DNA of 64,000 nucleotides. It comes from Macquaria australasica (Eukaryota; Chordata; Actinopteri; Centrarchiformes; Percichthyidae). The stretch's first letter is position 1, and each line of letters starts with the position of its first letter. The position numbers and the translations under genes are program-made. Positions 36,282-48,680 of the stretch are shown one piece after another. The stretch is taken from assembly GCA_005408345.1 (NCBI GenBank), contig SEMN01000405.1:124001-188000 (forward strand). Reading direction: 5' to 3'. The notes below the pieces were generated by a model that was not told where the DNA came from, made no database searches, and worked only from the letters and a program-made list of their open reading frames with translations.

Positions 36282-37011
36282 TATGAGCGACACCTTTCAC
36301 AATATATAGTCATTTGATCCATTGTGTATAAAGAGATATTGTTTAGTGCAGCTTTAAGTTTAGGGTTGGGATTGGGGTTTGCTGATCGCAGTTAGGCAGG
36401 CAGAATTTCTATGCATCTTGCAAAGAGACTGTCAATATCCTGAGGTGATTCTAATATTGTGTTCGCCTCGTGTATATAAACAGAGGTGGCTAAAATAATA
36501 TAATTAATATAACACCAAATGCAGGCCAATACAATATGACTACTACAGCCACAAAAATGACCACAGAGTTAAATCATCAATCCTATGTACCTTACAAAGA
36601 TAATATTTACTGCAGGGCTCTTGCATTGGATTGCATTAGATTGCACCCAATAAAGTGGTAACTCAGAGTAGTTTCTAGTTCATGGCACTTTTGAAAGTTT
36701 GGGCTGTTTGCTGCAAACCAAGCCAAAAGTTAAGAGATTACAAACATTACATCTGTGTGCCTAAGCAGAGGCCCTTGGTACCTGTAGTCCAACCCAGGTA
36801 AATAATCACCAGCTACCATTGGAAATAAGAACAAAAAAAGCTAAATAAAAATGATAATGAATGAGCAGATGCTTGTGGCCTTGAGGGTTGTTGGCTGTGA
36901 GCTGAATAAAGAAACAAGAATCAGGAGAAGTAAAATAAAGAATATAGGAAAGAAAAAGCAAGCGAGCCCACATGAGGTTAGGAGTGCTAATAGTCTTGGT
37001 CTCAGTGGTGG

Positions 37012-37013
<2 letters not shown>

Positions 37014-37054
<41 letters not shown>

Positions 37055-37098
37055 GGGGTGTGTGAGGTGGTGGGGGTGGTGGTGGTGGTGGGGGGGTT
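37014..37098 (+). repeat. (GT)n followed by G-rich GGT repeats
   Basis: About 20 GT units, then TTGGGGTGTGTGAGGTGG and repeated GGTGGTGGTGG ending in a run of seven G. The G-rich part could fold as a two-tetrad G-quadruplex on the plus strand. Confidence 0.85.
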
Positions 37099-37969
37099 CA
37101 TGACAGAACTGGGTGGCAGGTGATGGCTGACTGACAGCTGTTACCCAAGGGTCCCAAAACATCCAAGAGTGTTCTACTTCTCCAGCTTAGGGCCAATGGT
37201 TAACAAAGTAGACTAAAAGAAGAATTGCATGTAAAATTAAATTTGGTCCCTGAATTGCTTGAGTCATGTGTGGTTTGAACAGCTGTAGGCCTACAAGTGA
37301 CTAGACAATTTAAGTTTTGTATGTGGTTTCAGGCTGTTCATGTTACTGTAGCATTCCCAGCTGGACAGCTGCAGGTAGACTGGAGTGAAATACTTTGGGT
37401 TGTTACAAAGCTTTGATTGTTGGTTTTATGTTATTTATGTATCAGACAAATCATAAACCCTATTGTAGCAAAGGTCTAAAATATCTAGATCATTATATAA
37501 TTTGTTTAAGGATCATTTACTTGAGCTAAATTATTCCATCTTGCTCTATGCTATTGTTTATTTGCAGTTTGCAAAGATGGTGAACCTCATACATTTGTTT
37601 CATATTTTTCAGTTTTAATATGATCAGCTTTTGCTACTGTGACGTGTAAAAATGTCTTGCGTAAAAAAGTACTATGCATCATGCTAGCTTTGCAATCTCC
37701 ACCTCTGTTGATAGCATACAGATCTACTTCCAGAGCAACTTGCTGGCTAACTAAACTAGGAGCCTATTCATGTGTACACGCTGGTTTGTTTACATGTGTG
37801 AGACTGTGGGTCACTACTGTTTAGTTGGTAATGGCTAAGTAATAACATGAGATGTTTTTTCTTTTTAAATGCTATTATCTTCTAAGGAAATTCAAGAAAA
37901 CTGAAGTCACTTCTTATTTGCTATACAGTGCACATATTTAGCACATGGGAAAAGTTTGCCTTCAGTGGT

Positions 37970-38150
37970 TAATGTTGTGAAACAGACACAGTTTGGTTAG
38001 GTTTAGGCACCAAAACTACTTGGTTAGGTTCAGGAAAAGATCATGGTTTAGGTTAAAATAACATATCAACATTGCCTTTTGGTTTCACAGAGGACACGAA
38101 CAGAAGTCTCCTGAGTGAAAGTCCTGTGTTTGACCCATCCATCCACCCGA
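37970..38150 (-). repeat. Internal fragment of foldback element D (reverse)
   Basis: The reverse complement shares GGATGGGTCAAACA, GACTTTCACTCAGGAGAC, CTCTGTGAAACCAAAAG, AACCATGATCTTTTCC and AACCAAGTAGTTTTG with the interior of the element at 40000-40410. The terminal arms are absent. Confidence 0.65.
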
Positions 38151-39999
38151 CTTCCTTGCTATACGGACTTTGTCGCTCTTTATACTACATCACCTGACTT
38201 CCTAAAGGCTTTCTGGCAGAAGGCCCTGAAGGCAAACTTCTCCCATGAGCACATATTTACTGTCCGCCATTTTATGAGTGATCAAAATCTGTCAGACTGA
38301 CTGTGGACTGGAGGAAATCTTTTGCTACAAAGAACTGGGCTTTTTAAAGACTGACTTTCTGGATATGACATTTCACCTCCCCAGAATCAATTGGAAGAAA
38401 AGACAGAGACTGAACCAAAACGGTCAGCTCTCCATATGGTAAGCAACCACAATGACAACCCAGACAAAGCAATGAAAGCCTTTCAGGACATTTTTGCAAA
38501 ATCTTAGCTTACCTCTTTTGAAGTAGAGTCATGCTACACATTAAGTAATGAGTAATAAATGGTTATTAATAAAGAGGAAACGGCAGCTCATTCGGTTGGC
38601 TGGCAAGTTGCACCAGAAGTAGTAGCTTTTGGAGGCTCTGGCTGCTTGTCCTGTCAAACTTGTTTTATCCACCTTTCCTGAATCTCTAACAGAGGTGGCG
38701 AGTGCAATTTAGCATGACCCAAAAAGACCATTAGAATTAAATCCAGGTTGGAAAATACCAGAGCATTTTATTTTAATGATCTCTTTCAGGAAACCTGTGT
38801 TGAAGCAACTCCAAGAGCATTATTGCCCTTCAAAGTTGTGCACAAACTTGCCACATATCACTGTCTTGAGGTCATAAAACCCTTTTATAGTTCAACTAAG
38901 ATGAGCAGCATTGTCTATTGTAGCAGCAAAGTAAGTGTAAGAGACCTCTTAACCTCCATTACACATCTAAAAGTGACAGAAACAAACTATTCCACTTAAG
39001 ATCCCTCTTTGGCTTCTCTCCTTTTGCTCCTGCTCCCACAGCTGTTCAAGGTGTGAAAATGTTGAGAGGGGTAAAAAAAAAGTGCTGCCCTTAGAGACCA
39101 AACACACACTTGCCAACAAATGCACATACGTACACGTATAGTGAATGAATGCAGAGACATAGAGACAGAAGAAGAAAGGATTATATTGCTACAACGAGAG
39201 AGAAAGTATGCATCTTTAAGCTAAATAATGGCTTTCATCTTATTCTCTGTTGCACACATTTCTAACATGCACTAGAGTTTTAAGATCTAGAGGCCAGAAT
39301 TAATTCGCTAATTCGCATAATTCACAACAAGAAAGTCTTGTTAAGATAATTTAAATTAGACCAGGATAGAGTTTTGTTTAGGAACTACAACTCATATTGT
39401 AAATGAATGCTTTTCTAAATGAATAAATAACTGTGTCTCAGTCAGTGCCTCGTGATGATCAGCAGCTGGAGATCTGGTTTTACCCACAGCCGAGGAAGAA
39501 TTTGAGAAACTCTCTGGGGAGGTCGAGGATTATAAGGGGATTATAAAAATGAGTAACTGTACACAAATATATCAGAATATGGTTTATACATTCATTTAAT
39601 TAAATGGTGGACTGCAGTTGTTCGTCTCTACAGCAGCCAAACCAGTAGAAACCACTTAGCTTTAAGAACTTCTGTGTAGCTTCAAAGACCTTAAAACTAG
39701 GGAAGAAGCACACTTTTGGGTTCGTGCCCACTCACTAATATCTGTGTATAATGTGGTTAATTTCAGATTAAAGGTCAATATGTCATGGCTATTTATATGA
39801 CACAATTTCTGTCTGATAACTGTTTAATTTGAACAAGTATGGTTAGATACACTAATGAAATACATTTTATGCATATTGGCCAGCAAACTGAAAGCTCGAA
39901 AGAATCTTAGTGGACTTTGGTTCTCCATTTGACAAATTATCCAGGTTACCCAGCGTACTATGCACCAGTGACTTTGGATTTGAAAGATAAATAGGGTAC

Positions 40000-40410
40000 C
40001 AGCCCGTTCTCATTCCCAGGGCGTCATATACCGATGCTTTGTCACGCCCCTTGGTGTCTCATACAGATGCACAAAGCACCCTTGAACAAGGTACCCTCTG
40101 TATGAGACACACCAGGCTTTCAGCATAAACCCATCCGCTTCAGGTGACATAGTATTAAGAGGATGGATGGGTCAAACAACACGACTTTCACCCAGGAGAC
40201 CATGGTTCAAGTCCTGTGTGAAACCAAAAGTCAACGTTTTAAGTTTTAAGTAACATTACGTACATGACTTTCACCAAACCATGATCTTTTCCAAAGCCTA
40301 ACCAGGTAGTTTTGTTGCCTAGACCTAAAGGGTACCTTGTGCATTTGTATGAGACGCTGAGGGGTGTGACAAAGCGTTGGTATTTGACGACCTGGGATGA
40401 GAACGTGTTG
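40000..40410. mobile_element. Foldback element D with 7-bp target duplication
   Basis: A 411-bp element flanked by AGGGTAC (39993-39999 and 40411-40417). The left arm of about 90 bases (CAGCCCGTTCTCATTCCCAG..., CTTTGTCACGCCCCTTGG..., GGTACC) is matched in reverse complement by the right arm (CAACACGTTCTCATCCCAGG..., CTTTGTCACACCCCTCAG..., GGTACC). The interior is non-coding. A second, armless interior fragment is at 37970-38150. The superfamily is uncertain. Confidence 0.8.
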
Positions 40411-40728
40411 AGGGTACAGTTTTCAGACTTTAATGATGGTGCATCCATGTGATCAGCTGAGACCATATCGATATGATATTATGAATCTCAAATCTCTGTG
40501 ATTTAGCACTCTTATACAAAGTTTGGCAAAAGAAGATGAAAGTCAAACTTAAACCTAAAACAATAAACTCACAAGCATTCAGTTTGATAGTCTATAATAT
40601 CTGTGGAGTCATATCTTCTGACATGTAAACTAGTAACGCCTAACGCAGCAGGTACTGTAGGCGCTGCATGGCAGAAATCCAACCTCACACAGCCTCACTC
40701 ACACTCAAGTCATTAATCCTTTCAGTCT

Positions 40729-40733
<5 letters not shown>

Positions 40734-40808
<75 letters not shown>
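40734..40808. repeat. (CA)n microsatellite
   Basis: About 37 uninterrupted CA units. Confidence 0.97.
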
Positions 40809-40810
<2 letters not shown>

Positions 40811-41299
40811 GGTCGTGGTTAGGAAGACTTTCAAAGGGGATTTCTACTTAATAAAAATCCAATTCTGGCTCCACAGGATCCTTATCCCACAGAGAGAGTG
40901 AGGGTTTGAAGAAGAGAGACGGAGAGAGGAAAGACAGCAGGAGAAATAATTAGACAGTGATGGAGACACAGAGATCACAGTGTACCAAACAGCGAGGACT
41001 CCTTTTTTTTCAGGGCTACAGCTACTGAACTCATTTCTGAAAACAAAAGCACAGATTCTGAAAAGCATTTCCATTAGAAAAGCCCTGTATTAATGCCTGT
41101 GTCTCCAAACATTAGATTTACTGGTTCACTGTTCAAACTGTGTTGAATTAATTATAAAATAACCAAGACACAGCTGAAATACTTGATTTTATGTTGAGTG
41201 TCTTGCTGAAACTAGATAATTTTTGCATTATTGACCACTGTTCTTTGCCATTTGAACAAACTGTTTAGGCTCCATAAGTCATAGTAACATTTTCTATAT

Positions 41300-41480
41300 C
41301 ACTTGAGCGTCTTTCAGCTCATTGTTTTGGCCCACAGCTTTACTGTTTTGGTTCAGTCTCACCAACCATGTTTCAAGCACAACAACTTTATGAGGCTCTA
41401 TATGTCTTTGTTCTGTTACAGCTTGTTATGCTGTCCCCAAGTGGCCAAAAAATCTACTAATGCTGCTTTAAAATTGAGAG
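41300..41480 (+). repeat. Dispersed repeat family A, copy 4
   Basis: Contains TTTCAGCTCATTGTTTTGG and TGCTGTCCCCAAGTGGCCAA followed by AAAATCT. It shares both blocks with the copy at 48200-48680, without the middle portion. Confidence 0.6.
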
Positions 41481-41737
41481 TAAACACCTTGGGTTGCTTG
41501 TTCCAAGGGATTCTGAGCAAACCAAGCAATGACTAGTGATACAACTAGTGCATTACAAGTAATATTTCTGTCATCACCTGTTACATATTATACTGTGTGT
41601 GTATAGAGACGCATGCTATTTACACATTGCTGTTGTAGTGACCAAAATGTAATTCTGACCACTTATAGCAGTGTTTTTTTTCTTACACCATATAAATATA
41701 ATGTTACAGGCTTAATAGTAGGTGGAAACTGGGTGTC

Positions 41738-41850
41738 TTGGAGCAGTGATTCCCAGCCCGGTGTACTTGTACCTTAGGGGGTACTTCTGCAGTTGCTCTG
41801 GGGTATGTGGAAAGATAGTGGAGTTGAAAAAGTGGAAATTACCACTTAAA
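41738..41850. repeat. hAT-like end fragment
   Basis: CAGTGATTCCCAGCCCGGTG, TACTTGTACCTTAGGGGGTA and TTGCTCTGGGGTATG resemble the 5' end of a fish hAT-type element. The 3' end was not seen. Confidence 0.45.
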
Positions 41851-42111
41851 TTAAACACACATCCACATATTGAGTCAGCTGTAACACCTGAAACACACAC
41901 ACAAATACATATACAGGCTTTAACAGTATTTGACCATGGGCAACAATACCAGTGGTTCAATTTCCCTGCCAATATCATCCTGGCCTGTGCAGGGACTTAA
42001 ACCACTGACCTTGCTGTCTGAAGCCCACTTCTACAAATGTGAGATTTCATTGCTGCTGTTATCTTTGCTCATGAAAACAGTGAAACAGATGTTTAGGTTT
42101 AGGTTTAGGTC

Positions 42112-42169
42112 TCACCTCCATCAAACACCTCTCTCACCCTCTTCATCTCTCCTCTTACTCTACTTTCCC

Positions 42170-42212
<43 letters not shown>

Positions 42213-42460
42213 AGTCCCTCCTTCTCCATCAAGGTTGCAAACAAAAGCTGATTACCATATTCATGAGTGCAACAGAAGACAAATGAAAGCAGAAGCAAAC
42301 GAAAGAACAAAAACCCATTCTTTATTGTGCTTTCATCGCATATCGATCATCCTTTCACCTGCAATTATTTTCTCAATCCCTTCGATGCTCTTTCTCCTCC
42401 TCTTTCACTGTCCCTCTAGTCTATCTCTTTCTCTCTCTCTCTCGTCTGTCACCAGCCTGT
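42112..42460. repeat. Polypyrimidine region with (CT)n microsatellite
   Basis: A pyrimidine-rich plus strand, with an uninterrupted (CT)n at about 42174-42208 and a shorter one at 42427-42443. Upstream at 42090-42110 are three GTTTAG units. Confidence 0.85.
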
Positions 42461-42704
42461 TTATATCAAGGCACTAAGACAGATTTGTGTGTATGTATGT
42501 GTGCGTGTTAGTTTGCACATCATGACACTGATAGAAAGGCTAAACACCCTGTACTATATCATGTTTTGTGTCCTGTGTGTGTGTGTGTGTGTTGTGAGTG
42601 AATGGAGAGAGTGATGAAGACAGAAACACTGGTCTGACAGTGATAAAGAGGAAACTCAGATACTCCCACAATGCAATAGTTTTATTCGCTGGTGTGTGTG
42701 TGTG

Positions 42705-42860
42705 TGTGTCCCTCCTTCCTACCTCCCTTCCTAATTCAGCCCTTTCTCACTTCTTCCCTGTTCCCCCTATCCACCTCTCTTTTCCCCCTATCTCTTCCCC
42801 TCCGTCTTTTCTACCGTACCTTCTCACCTGTTCCCTCCTAATTGACCCCTCCCCTGAGCA
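42705..42860. repeat. Polypyrimidine-rich tract
   Basis: CCTCCTTCCTACCTCCCTTC and similar. The 158-codon open frame over it is low complexity and lacks any domain. Confidence 0.7.
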
Positions 42861-43756
42861 GCAAGTGTCCAATCGCACTTTAGCAACTGTAACTATTACC
42901 ACAGGCCTGTCAGGCTTTGGATTTCTCCTCATACAAAGTATCGAAGAGCGATCCTCAGCATTTAAAAAGTTTGGAGGGTGTTGTCTTTTCTTTTTACGCA
43001 TTGGCTACATTGAACACGTAATGTATGTTTGCGGAGCGGCTGCTGCAACACTAAGCTTCCACTATAATCAGTGAAACTGATCCAGGCGTGAGAGCAGCGT
43101 GTAAGTGGTGCGTAGGTGCCATCCGCTCTACAAACATAAAAATAGGCCAGTCTTCTATTTATATTTTTAACGCGAGGTGTGTGCAGCCATTTTACACATA
43201 AATGGGTCATAAAGTGTCTATTTTTTTATTATTAAACTACCGGTATACAGGAAACTTTGGGGTCTTGATCACCCTGTGTCTGCATTTATTGAGCCAGTAC
43301 CAGCTGGCGGTTGCTTAGTAAATTTATCCCTTACATAGCTTACTGTAGTCTGTAGATGTTAACTTACCCATATTACACAAACTCTGTGAAAAACATGAAG
43401 TTTCACAGCGCTGTGTGTAAACTGTCCGTTTATCTGCTCTAACGTAATCTGCAAATGTTGGCATGTCCAGCTAACTAGCTTTCTAGGCTGGGTATTGAGT
43501 TACAGAATACATTTAAAAAAAATGTGTGATGGCTGGGATATGTAGCTTTAGCCTCAGTCTTTTATAACAATATATATGTAGCCATCAAGTGCATATTTAA
43601 AACCTCTTTAAAAGATTCTCACTGGACTCAGCTGGAAACTTTAAATAGTCAGCCGGAGACGTTGTTTTCAACCAACTCATGAAAAGCTAGCTAGCTTCAG
43701 CTGATAAAATCTGCCAGCAACAGTTGTCATTTCAGGAATGAAGCCTAATTTGTGTA

Positions 43757-44170
43757 CTTTTGCCCAGTCCTTCCTTCCTCCACCATCCTTCACGTTTTCC
43801 AACCTTCTCAACTCCCTTCTCTCCCTCCTTCTCTCTGAGTTTCTTGTTCTCCTTACATTCTTCCATCCTTCAGTTTTTCTTAGCTTTGTCCTTTCCTTCC
43901 CTACTTTGCCCTTCCTACTTTCACGCTGCATTTTTCTTGTCCTCTCTATCTGTCACTCATATATTCTCATGCATTTTCCTTCCTTCTTTGCTTCATTTAA
44001 ATGTTGGATAATTCAAGAGATTTTCTTTCCTTCCCTCCTGTTCCATCCCACTGTATTCCTCTTTCTTTCTTTTTTTCTTTCACCATTGTTTTGCCCCCCA
44101 CTTATTTTGTACAGTTTCTCATTCCCCCTTAATCCATCTTTGACCTCCTCACTTATTTCCCTTTATTTAT
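43757..44170. repeat. Long polypyrimidine-rich tract
   Basis: About 410 bp with few purines on the plus strand (CTTCCTTCCTCCACCATCCT, CTCCCTTCTCTCCCTCCTTC). It carries no gene; the long frames on both strands are compositional. Confidence 0.8.
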
Positions 44171-44509
44171 AAGCACCAATTCTTCAGGTATTTCTACATA
44201 GACAAGGTTTTTATCACCCTAAACTGGGCAAGAGAAAATAAATGCATACATTGTTGTGTATTATTGTTATATAATTTGACACTTTGGAGCCATTGTGCTG
44301 CATTATTCTGCTCTGAATTACATGGCTGAGGATGACTAACAACTTCACACACAACCAGAGTCTTTCTGAAAAATAAAGACATTTGTTGCATTCATTTCAT
44401 CCCGCACCCCTCCCACCTCACGTTATCTCTCTGTGACAGTTTGAAAGGGAATAATGACATGACGCATCACCATTTTATGGCACATGAATGAAAAGACTGA
44501 ATGAGCTGA

Positions 44510-44715
44510 AAGAGAAAGACAAAGAGACAGTTAGAGATATAGAGAGCGGCGGAGGGAAGACAGACAGATGGAAGGAAAGTGAGATGGAGGCAGACACCTC
44601 GCAGGGACAGAGGGAGACAGACGTAGAGAGATAAATGTGATGGGGGAAGAAGAAGACAGAGACAGACGGAGAAAGAGAGACAAGAGGGGAGAAAGAGAAA
44701 AAGACAGAAAGCCTG
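44510..44715. repeat. Polypurine-rich tract
   Basis: GAGAAAGACAAAGAGACAG-type sequence on the plus strand for about 200 bp, opposite in polarity to the tract at 43757-44170. Confidence 0.75.
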
Positions 44716-44771
44716 CCAGCCTATCTCACCCTGCCTTTCACAGCCAACCTCACGCTGGCACCTAATACTAC

Positions 44772-44795
44772 TGTGTGTGTGTGTGTGTGTGTGTG
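44772..44795. repeat. (GT)n microsatellite
   Basis: About 12 GT units. Confidence 0.92.
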
Positions 44796-46435
44796 AATTT
44801 CTGAAAGTGTCTGTGATTGTCTGTGAAAGTGTTTGTGTGCATGTGTGGACTAAAGTAGGGCTAATGACGACATGTATTTTCCTTCTAAACTAATCTATGA
44901 TCTCTATTATTTCTTTAATTAACTTCATTAATTATTTTGTCACATGTCATAAAACAGGAAATGCCCATCATGATTGTAGCGAGTGCAAGGTAACGTCTCC
45001 AAACCGTTTTGTTTTGTCCAACAAACAATTAAAAATCCAAAGACGTGAAACTGTAGCAAATGTTTGTCATTTTTGCTTAATAAGTGACTTAAGATTGTAA
45101 TAGAATATCAATAATGTATTTGTCAGTTGACTAATTGATAAGGTGATGCATAAATTTGGTGCATAAATATGTTGACTATTTCCAGATATACTGTATGTGT
45201 GTTTGTGTATGTATTTGATTTCTGAGGCTGTTTAATCTGTTTAATTCAGTAACCCACTATAAAATATGTATGCTCATAAGTTGATAAAATATACAAGGTC
45301 TTGTCTTTATACCCACAATACCTTTACAACATGACATGATGGATTCAGCAGGAATATAATCACATACACATACACGGAGAGAAAAGTGAAAAAGAGAAGC
45401 ACATGGAGTCATGGGTGAAACATTGGAGGTTTTGGATTGGAGGGATAGATTAGAGAAACAATTGACAGTTGAGCCATTAGCTGAGCTTCACTGGCTTTAA
45501 ATATGACCGACATTTAGGTCTGAGAGCACTGGTGAGACAAATAACTGTCTGTAAATTATAAACCTTGCCAATTTGTTGAGCTTGTGATGAATGAAAGGAA
45601 CATTTGACTTTACCAGTTATTAAATCAAATCGTGTTTAATGTATCAAGTCATATCACAATTTATAACGCATGAGTTTTGTGCATTTTCATCATACTGGTT
45701 TTCTATTCACATTCATTTTCACTCTCCAGTCCACATCATCAGTCAGCTTTGTCAATTCTATTCTTCTGGCTTACACTAAAATAAACTGGCAATTCATTGT
45801 TTCAGTTGTGACTAATGAATGAGTTAAATATGTCTATATTTAACAGAATAAACTTTTTGGATGAATCATTTAACTTGATTAGTTCTCACTTTTGTTTTCA
45901 ATCCACACTCATATTTTCATCTTTTTACTTATACTTCCACTCCTCATATAACCCTGACTGAAAACAGGATGTGAAAGTTCAGAATGAGTTAAACCAGAAA
46001 CAGAAAATGTAGCAAGAGATATGAACTCCAACTGTGTTTATTAAGGAAGAATGAATAATATACTCCTATTAACCCAAGAGTGGACCTGTAGCACCAACAC
46101 TGAAGTTATTGCTTCGTTAAAAATACAGTACGTCCTCCAGTAAATGCATCATTCTGAGCCATTTCCAGACTCTCTGAGCTGCTAATGGTACTAGTATTGC
46201 ATGTGCACTACACACCTACACACTTCTGACAATGCAGGGTTTTAAAGGCTGAATTTATCAGGGGATGTGCAAATAACTCCTCAAGCACCATTAGTCTTTC
46301 ATTCTGACTTTTATTTTTTATGGTTATATCATGAATCAATCTTTAATTATAACTCTTTTTGTCTGTCTATTGCCTGTAGCCCACATCAGTATAATAACAA
46401 TGAGCATAATGAATTGTGTTTATAACCCACAGCAT

Positions 46436-46672
46436 TATAGAATAATGAGAAAAGCAGAGAAGAGGGAGGGAGGATGTGGGGTGGCAGAAAGGAAAAGAAA
46501 GAAATCAGAATAAAACAAAGGAGAAAAGAAAAAGGAAGGGAAAAGAAGGCAAAGGAACCAACCGTTAACAGAGAGAGGAAGAACAAAAAGACAAAGAGGA
46601 GAAGAAAAAAATGAACAAGTGAATGTAGAGAAGATGAAGAGAGGAAGAGGGGAAAAAAGAGGAAAATGAACA
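46436..46672. repeat. Long polypurine-rich tract
   Basis: About 235 bp dominated by A and G on the plus strand (GAGAAAAGCAGAGAAGAGGG, AAGGAGAAAAGAAAAAGGAA). The minus-strand frames across it are phenylalanine/leucine/serine shadows. Confidence 0.8.
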
Positions 46673-46766
46673 ACATAACTGTGGTTGCTGATGTAAATCT
46701 CCCTCAGGTTAAAACAAGATGATAATTTAAAATGTACCGCAGGGTCACACTGTGAATATGTGTAAA

Positions 46767-46789
46767 TGTGTGTGTGTGTGTGTGTGTGT

Positions 46790-46822
<33 letters not shown>

Positions 46823-46876
46823 CAGCCTTTATTGCTGTAAGTGGGCTTGTGTGTATGGGGGTGGGGTGGGGGTGGT
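46767..46876 (+). repeat. (GT)n-(GA)n compound microsatellite plus G-rich block
   Basis: About 11 GT units, then about 14 GA units to 46822, and at 46857-46875 the block GGGGGTGGGGTGGGGGTGG, which has G-quadruplex potential on the plus strand. Confidence 0.9.
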
Positions 46877-47647
46877 GATATTGCGGTGGCCATTAAAAGG
46901 TGTCCCTGCTGCAATCAGTGTACAGAGGCCTTAGGGCCTATTTGTTGCTACATCAATCTTGAGTTAATGGAAACACACAACACACAAACACACACTTGTA
47001 CACACATCCAAACACGTTTTCTGCCTACAGTGCTAACATTGTCAGAGAGGCCGCTGAACAGCAGGAAACACACATGTAAGCATGCATGTATGAACACACA
47101 TACAGCTGGCAAGGAAGCCAGCCAACTGGGCCCACAGCAGAACACAACACACACTGTTTAGTACACGAGCAAATCCTAATGATATCCCTTCAATTTTTAA
47201 ATTCCTGTTTCCTTATTTCGTTCTTAGATTTCTTAATCAGACCTTTCTTGATGTTATCGAAACAGCTTCCAGGTTTTTGTTCATATTCCCTGCAGAAACC
47301 TAATTTCCTCTTGCTTTCATGCTCATACAAATGGGGCTAAATTGACATTTTTGAGGTTGGATGTAAGTTGTCAATCCAAACATTCTTTACTCTCAATCTG
47401 AAAATCACCCAGTAAAGACGAATCAAAGTGACTAAATTTGAAAATGTCATGGTTTTTTCTGCCAGTTCTCATCAGTAGATAAGGCAGCGCTGCAGCGAGT
47501 CGTGTGTGGGCTCTGTAAATGTTTTAGCACAAAATAAATTGGATAAAGCACATAAGTCACTGTTAATCGCTGACTAGAGGAGATAAAAGAACAAAAACGC
47601 AACAGGACAGGAATGAGCAGACCGTAGAATGATAGAGAGCAGGAGGC

Positions 47648-47815
47648 CAGCAGAGCGGCCTAGTGCTCACAGAGGCACTATCTTTCAACTGTGTGACCCA
47701 AGACACCAAATCCCCACCGGCTCCAGGGCTGCCATTCTGTAGCTGAAACTGACCTCTGACCTGCCCATTGAGAGATGTGATTTCCCTACAGGCTTCAGTA
47801 AAATATCACCATCAA
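47648..47815 (+). repeat. tRNA-derived SINE, internally deleted copy
   Basis: It has the head-like AGCGGCCTAGTGCTCACAGA, then jumps to GACCCAAGACACCAAATCCC, and shares GGCTCCAGGGCTGCCATTCT and TGACCTCTGACCTGCCC with the SINE at 20094-20326. The B-box region is missing, so the copy could not be transcribed from its own promoter. Confidence 0.65.
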
Positions 47816-48199
47816 GCCCCAAGAAGTAACGGCAGGTGGTGAGGTGGTTCCGATATAGTGGTCACAGTCAGAATTGGAGGTCAAATAATGCCCACTGGTC
47901 CCAAAATACTTTTCCCCATAAATAATCATTACAAAAGTAAAGGACGTCAGCTGGAGATGCACCTGATCGGTTGGCCTAAAAACGCAGACGCCCAAAGAAC
48001 CTTTTCAGTGTATGTGCCAGGTGAGTAACATTCATTTGAATGAACGGGGCACCATCTTGAAATACGATATCCATTTCTCTTATTATATCCATTCCCTTTA
48101 TATTGAAGCTATTATCCATGATAGTTACCCATAATTATTGTTTAATTATGTATAGTTATGTTAATTATTTAAATAATTACTCACTGAACTCTGCAGAAG

Positions 48200-48680
48200 T
48201 GTTATAGTGTGTTTCAGCTCATAGTTTTGGTTTTCAAGTCCGCAGCTTCACTGTTTCTTTTTTCTCAGTCTCACAAGCTTTCTCAGCATTATTTTTGGTC
48301 AGCAGGCAGCTATTTTCAATGAAAAAACTCTGATAAACCCACTGTATGTTAAAATAGCAGACAGACCAAGTTAGCGACTAGCTGGTGAACATAGTGGAGC
48401 ATTAGCAGCTCAGAAATACTTTTCTGAGGATTGGTAGAGACCAAAACAGAGCAAAGGGAGAGTGAATATTGGATGTACATTCATCAGGTGGCCAGAAACA
48501 TGACTCCAAATGAATGCTGATATTGCTCCATGTCTGCTAGATGTGTGGTTAGGCAGCTGTTCGCTAACACATTTGCATAGGATTTTATAAGGTGATAATA
48601 TATCAGTGTTGTGTTTACACTGTGCTTTTGCTGCCCCCAAGTGGCCAAAAAAAATATCACTATTGCAGGTTTAATATATG
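48200..48680 (+). repeat. Dispersed repeat family A, copy 5 (longest)
   Basis: Begins near TTTCAGCTCATAGTTTTGG and ends near GCTGCCCCCAAGTGGCCAAA followed by AAAAATATCAC. It contains GTTAGCGACTAGCTGGTGAA and CATAGTGGAGCATTAGCAGC. No coding potential. Confidence 0.7.

Noticed and set aside
42088..42110. Tandem TTTAGG units that could be an interstitial telomere relic
   Set aside because: Only about three units, not TTAGGG, and next to simple sequence; chance is likely.
42598..43074. A 158-codon plus-strand open frame
   Set aside because: It spans a polypyrimidine tract and (GT)n; the composition is low-complexity and no domain or splice structure supports it.
46435..46914. A 159-codon minus-strand open frame
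   Set aside because: It is a translation of the polypurine tract plus GA/GT microsatellites.
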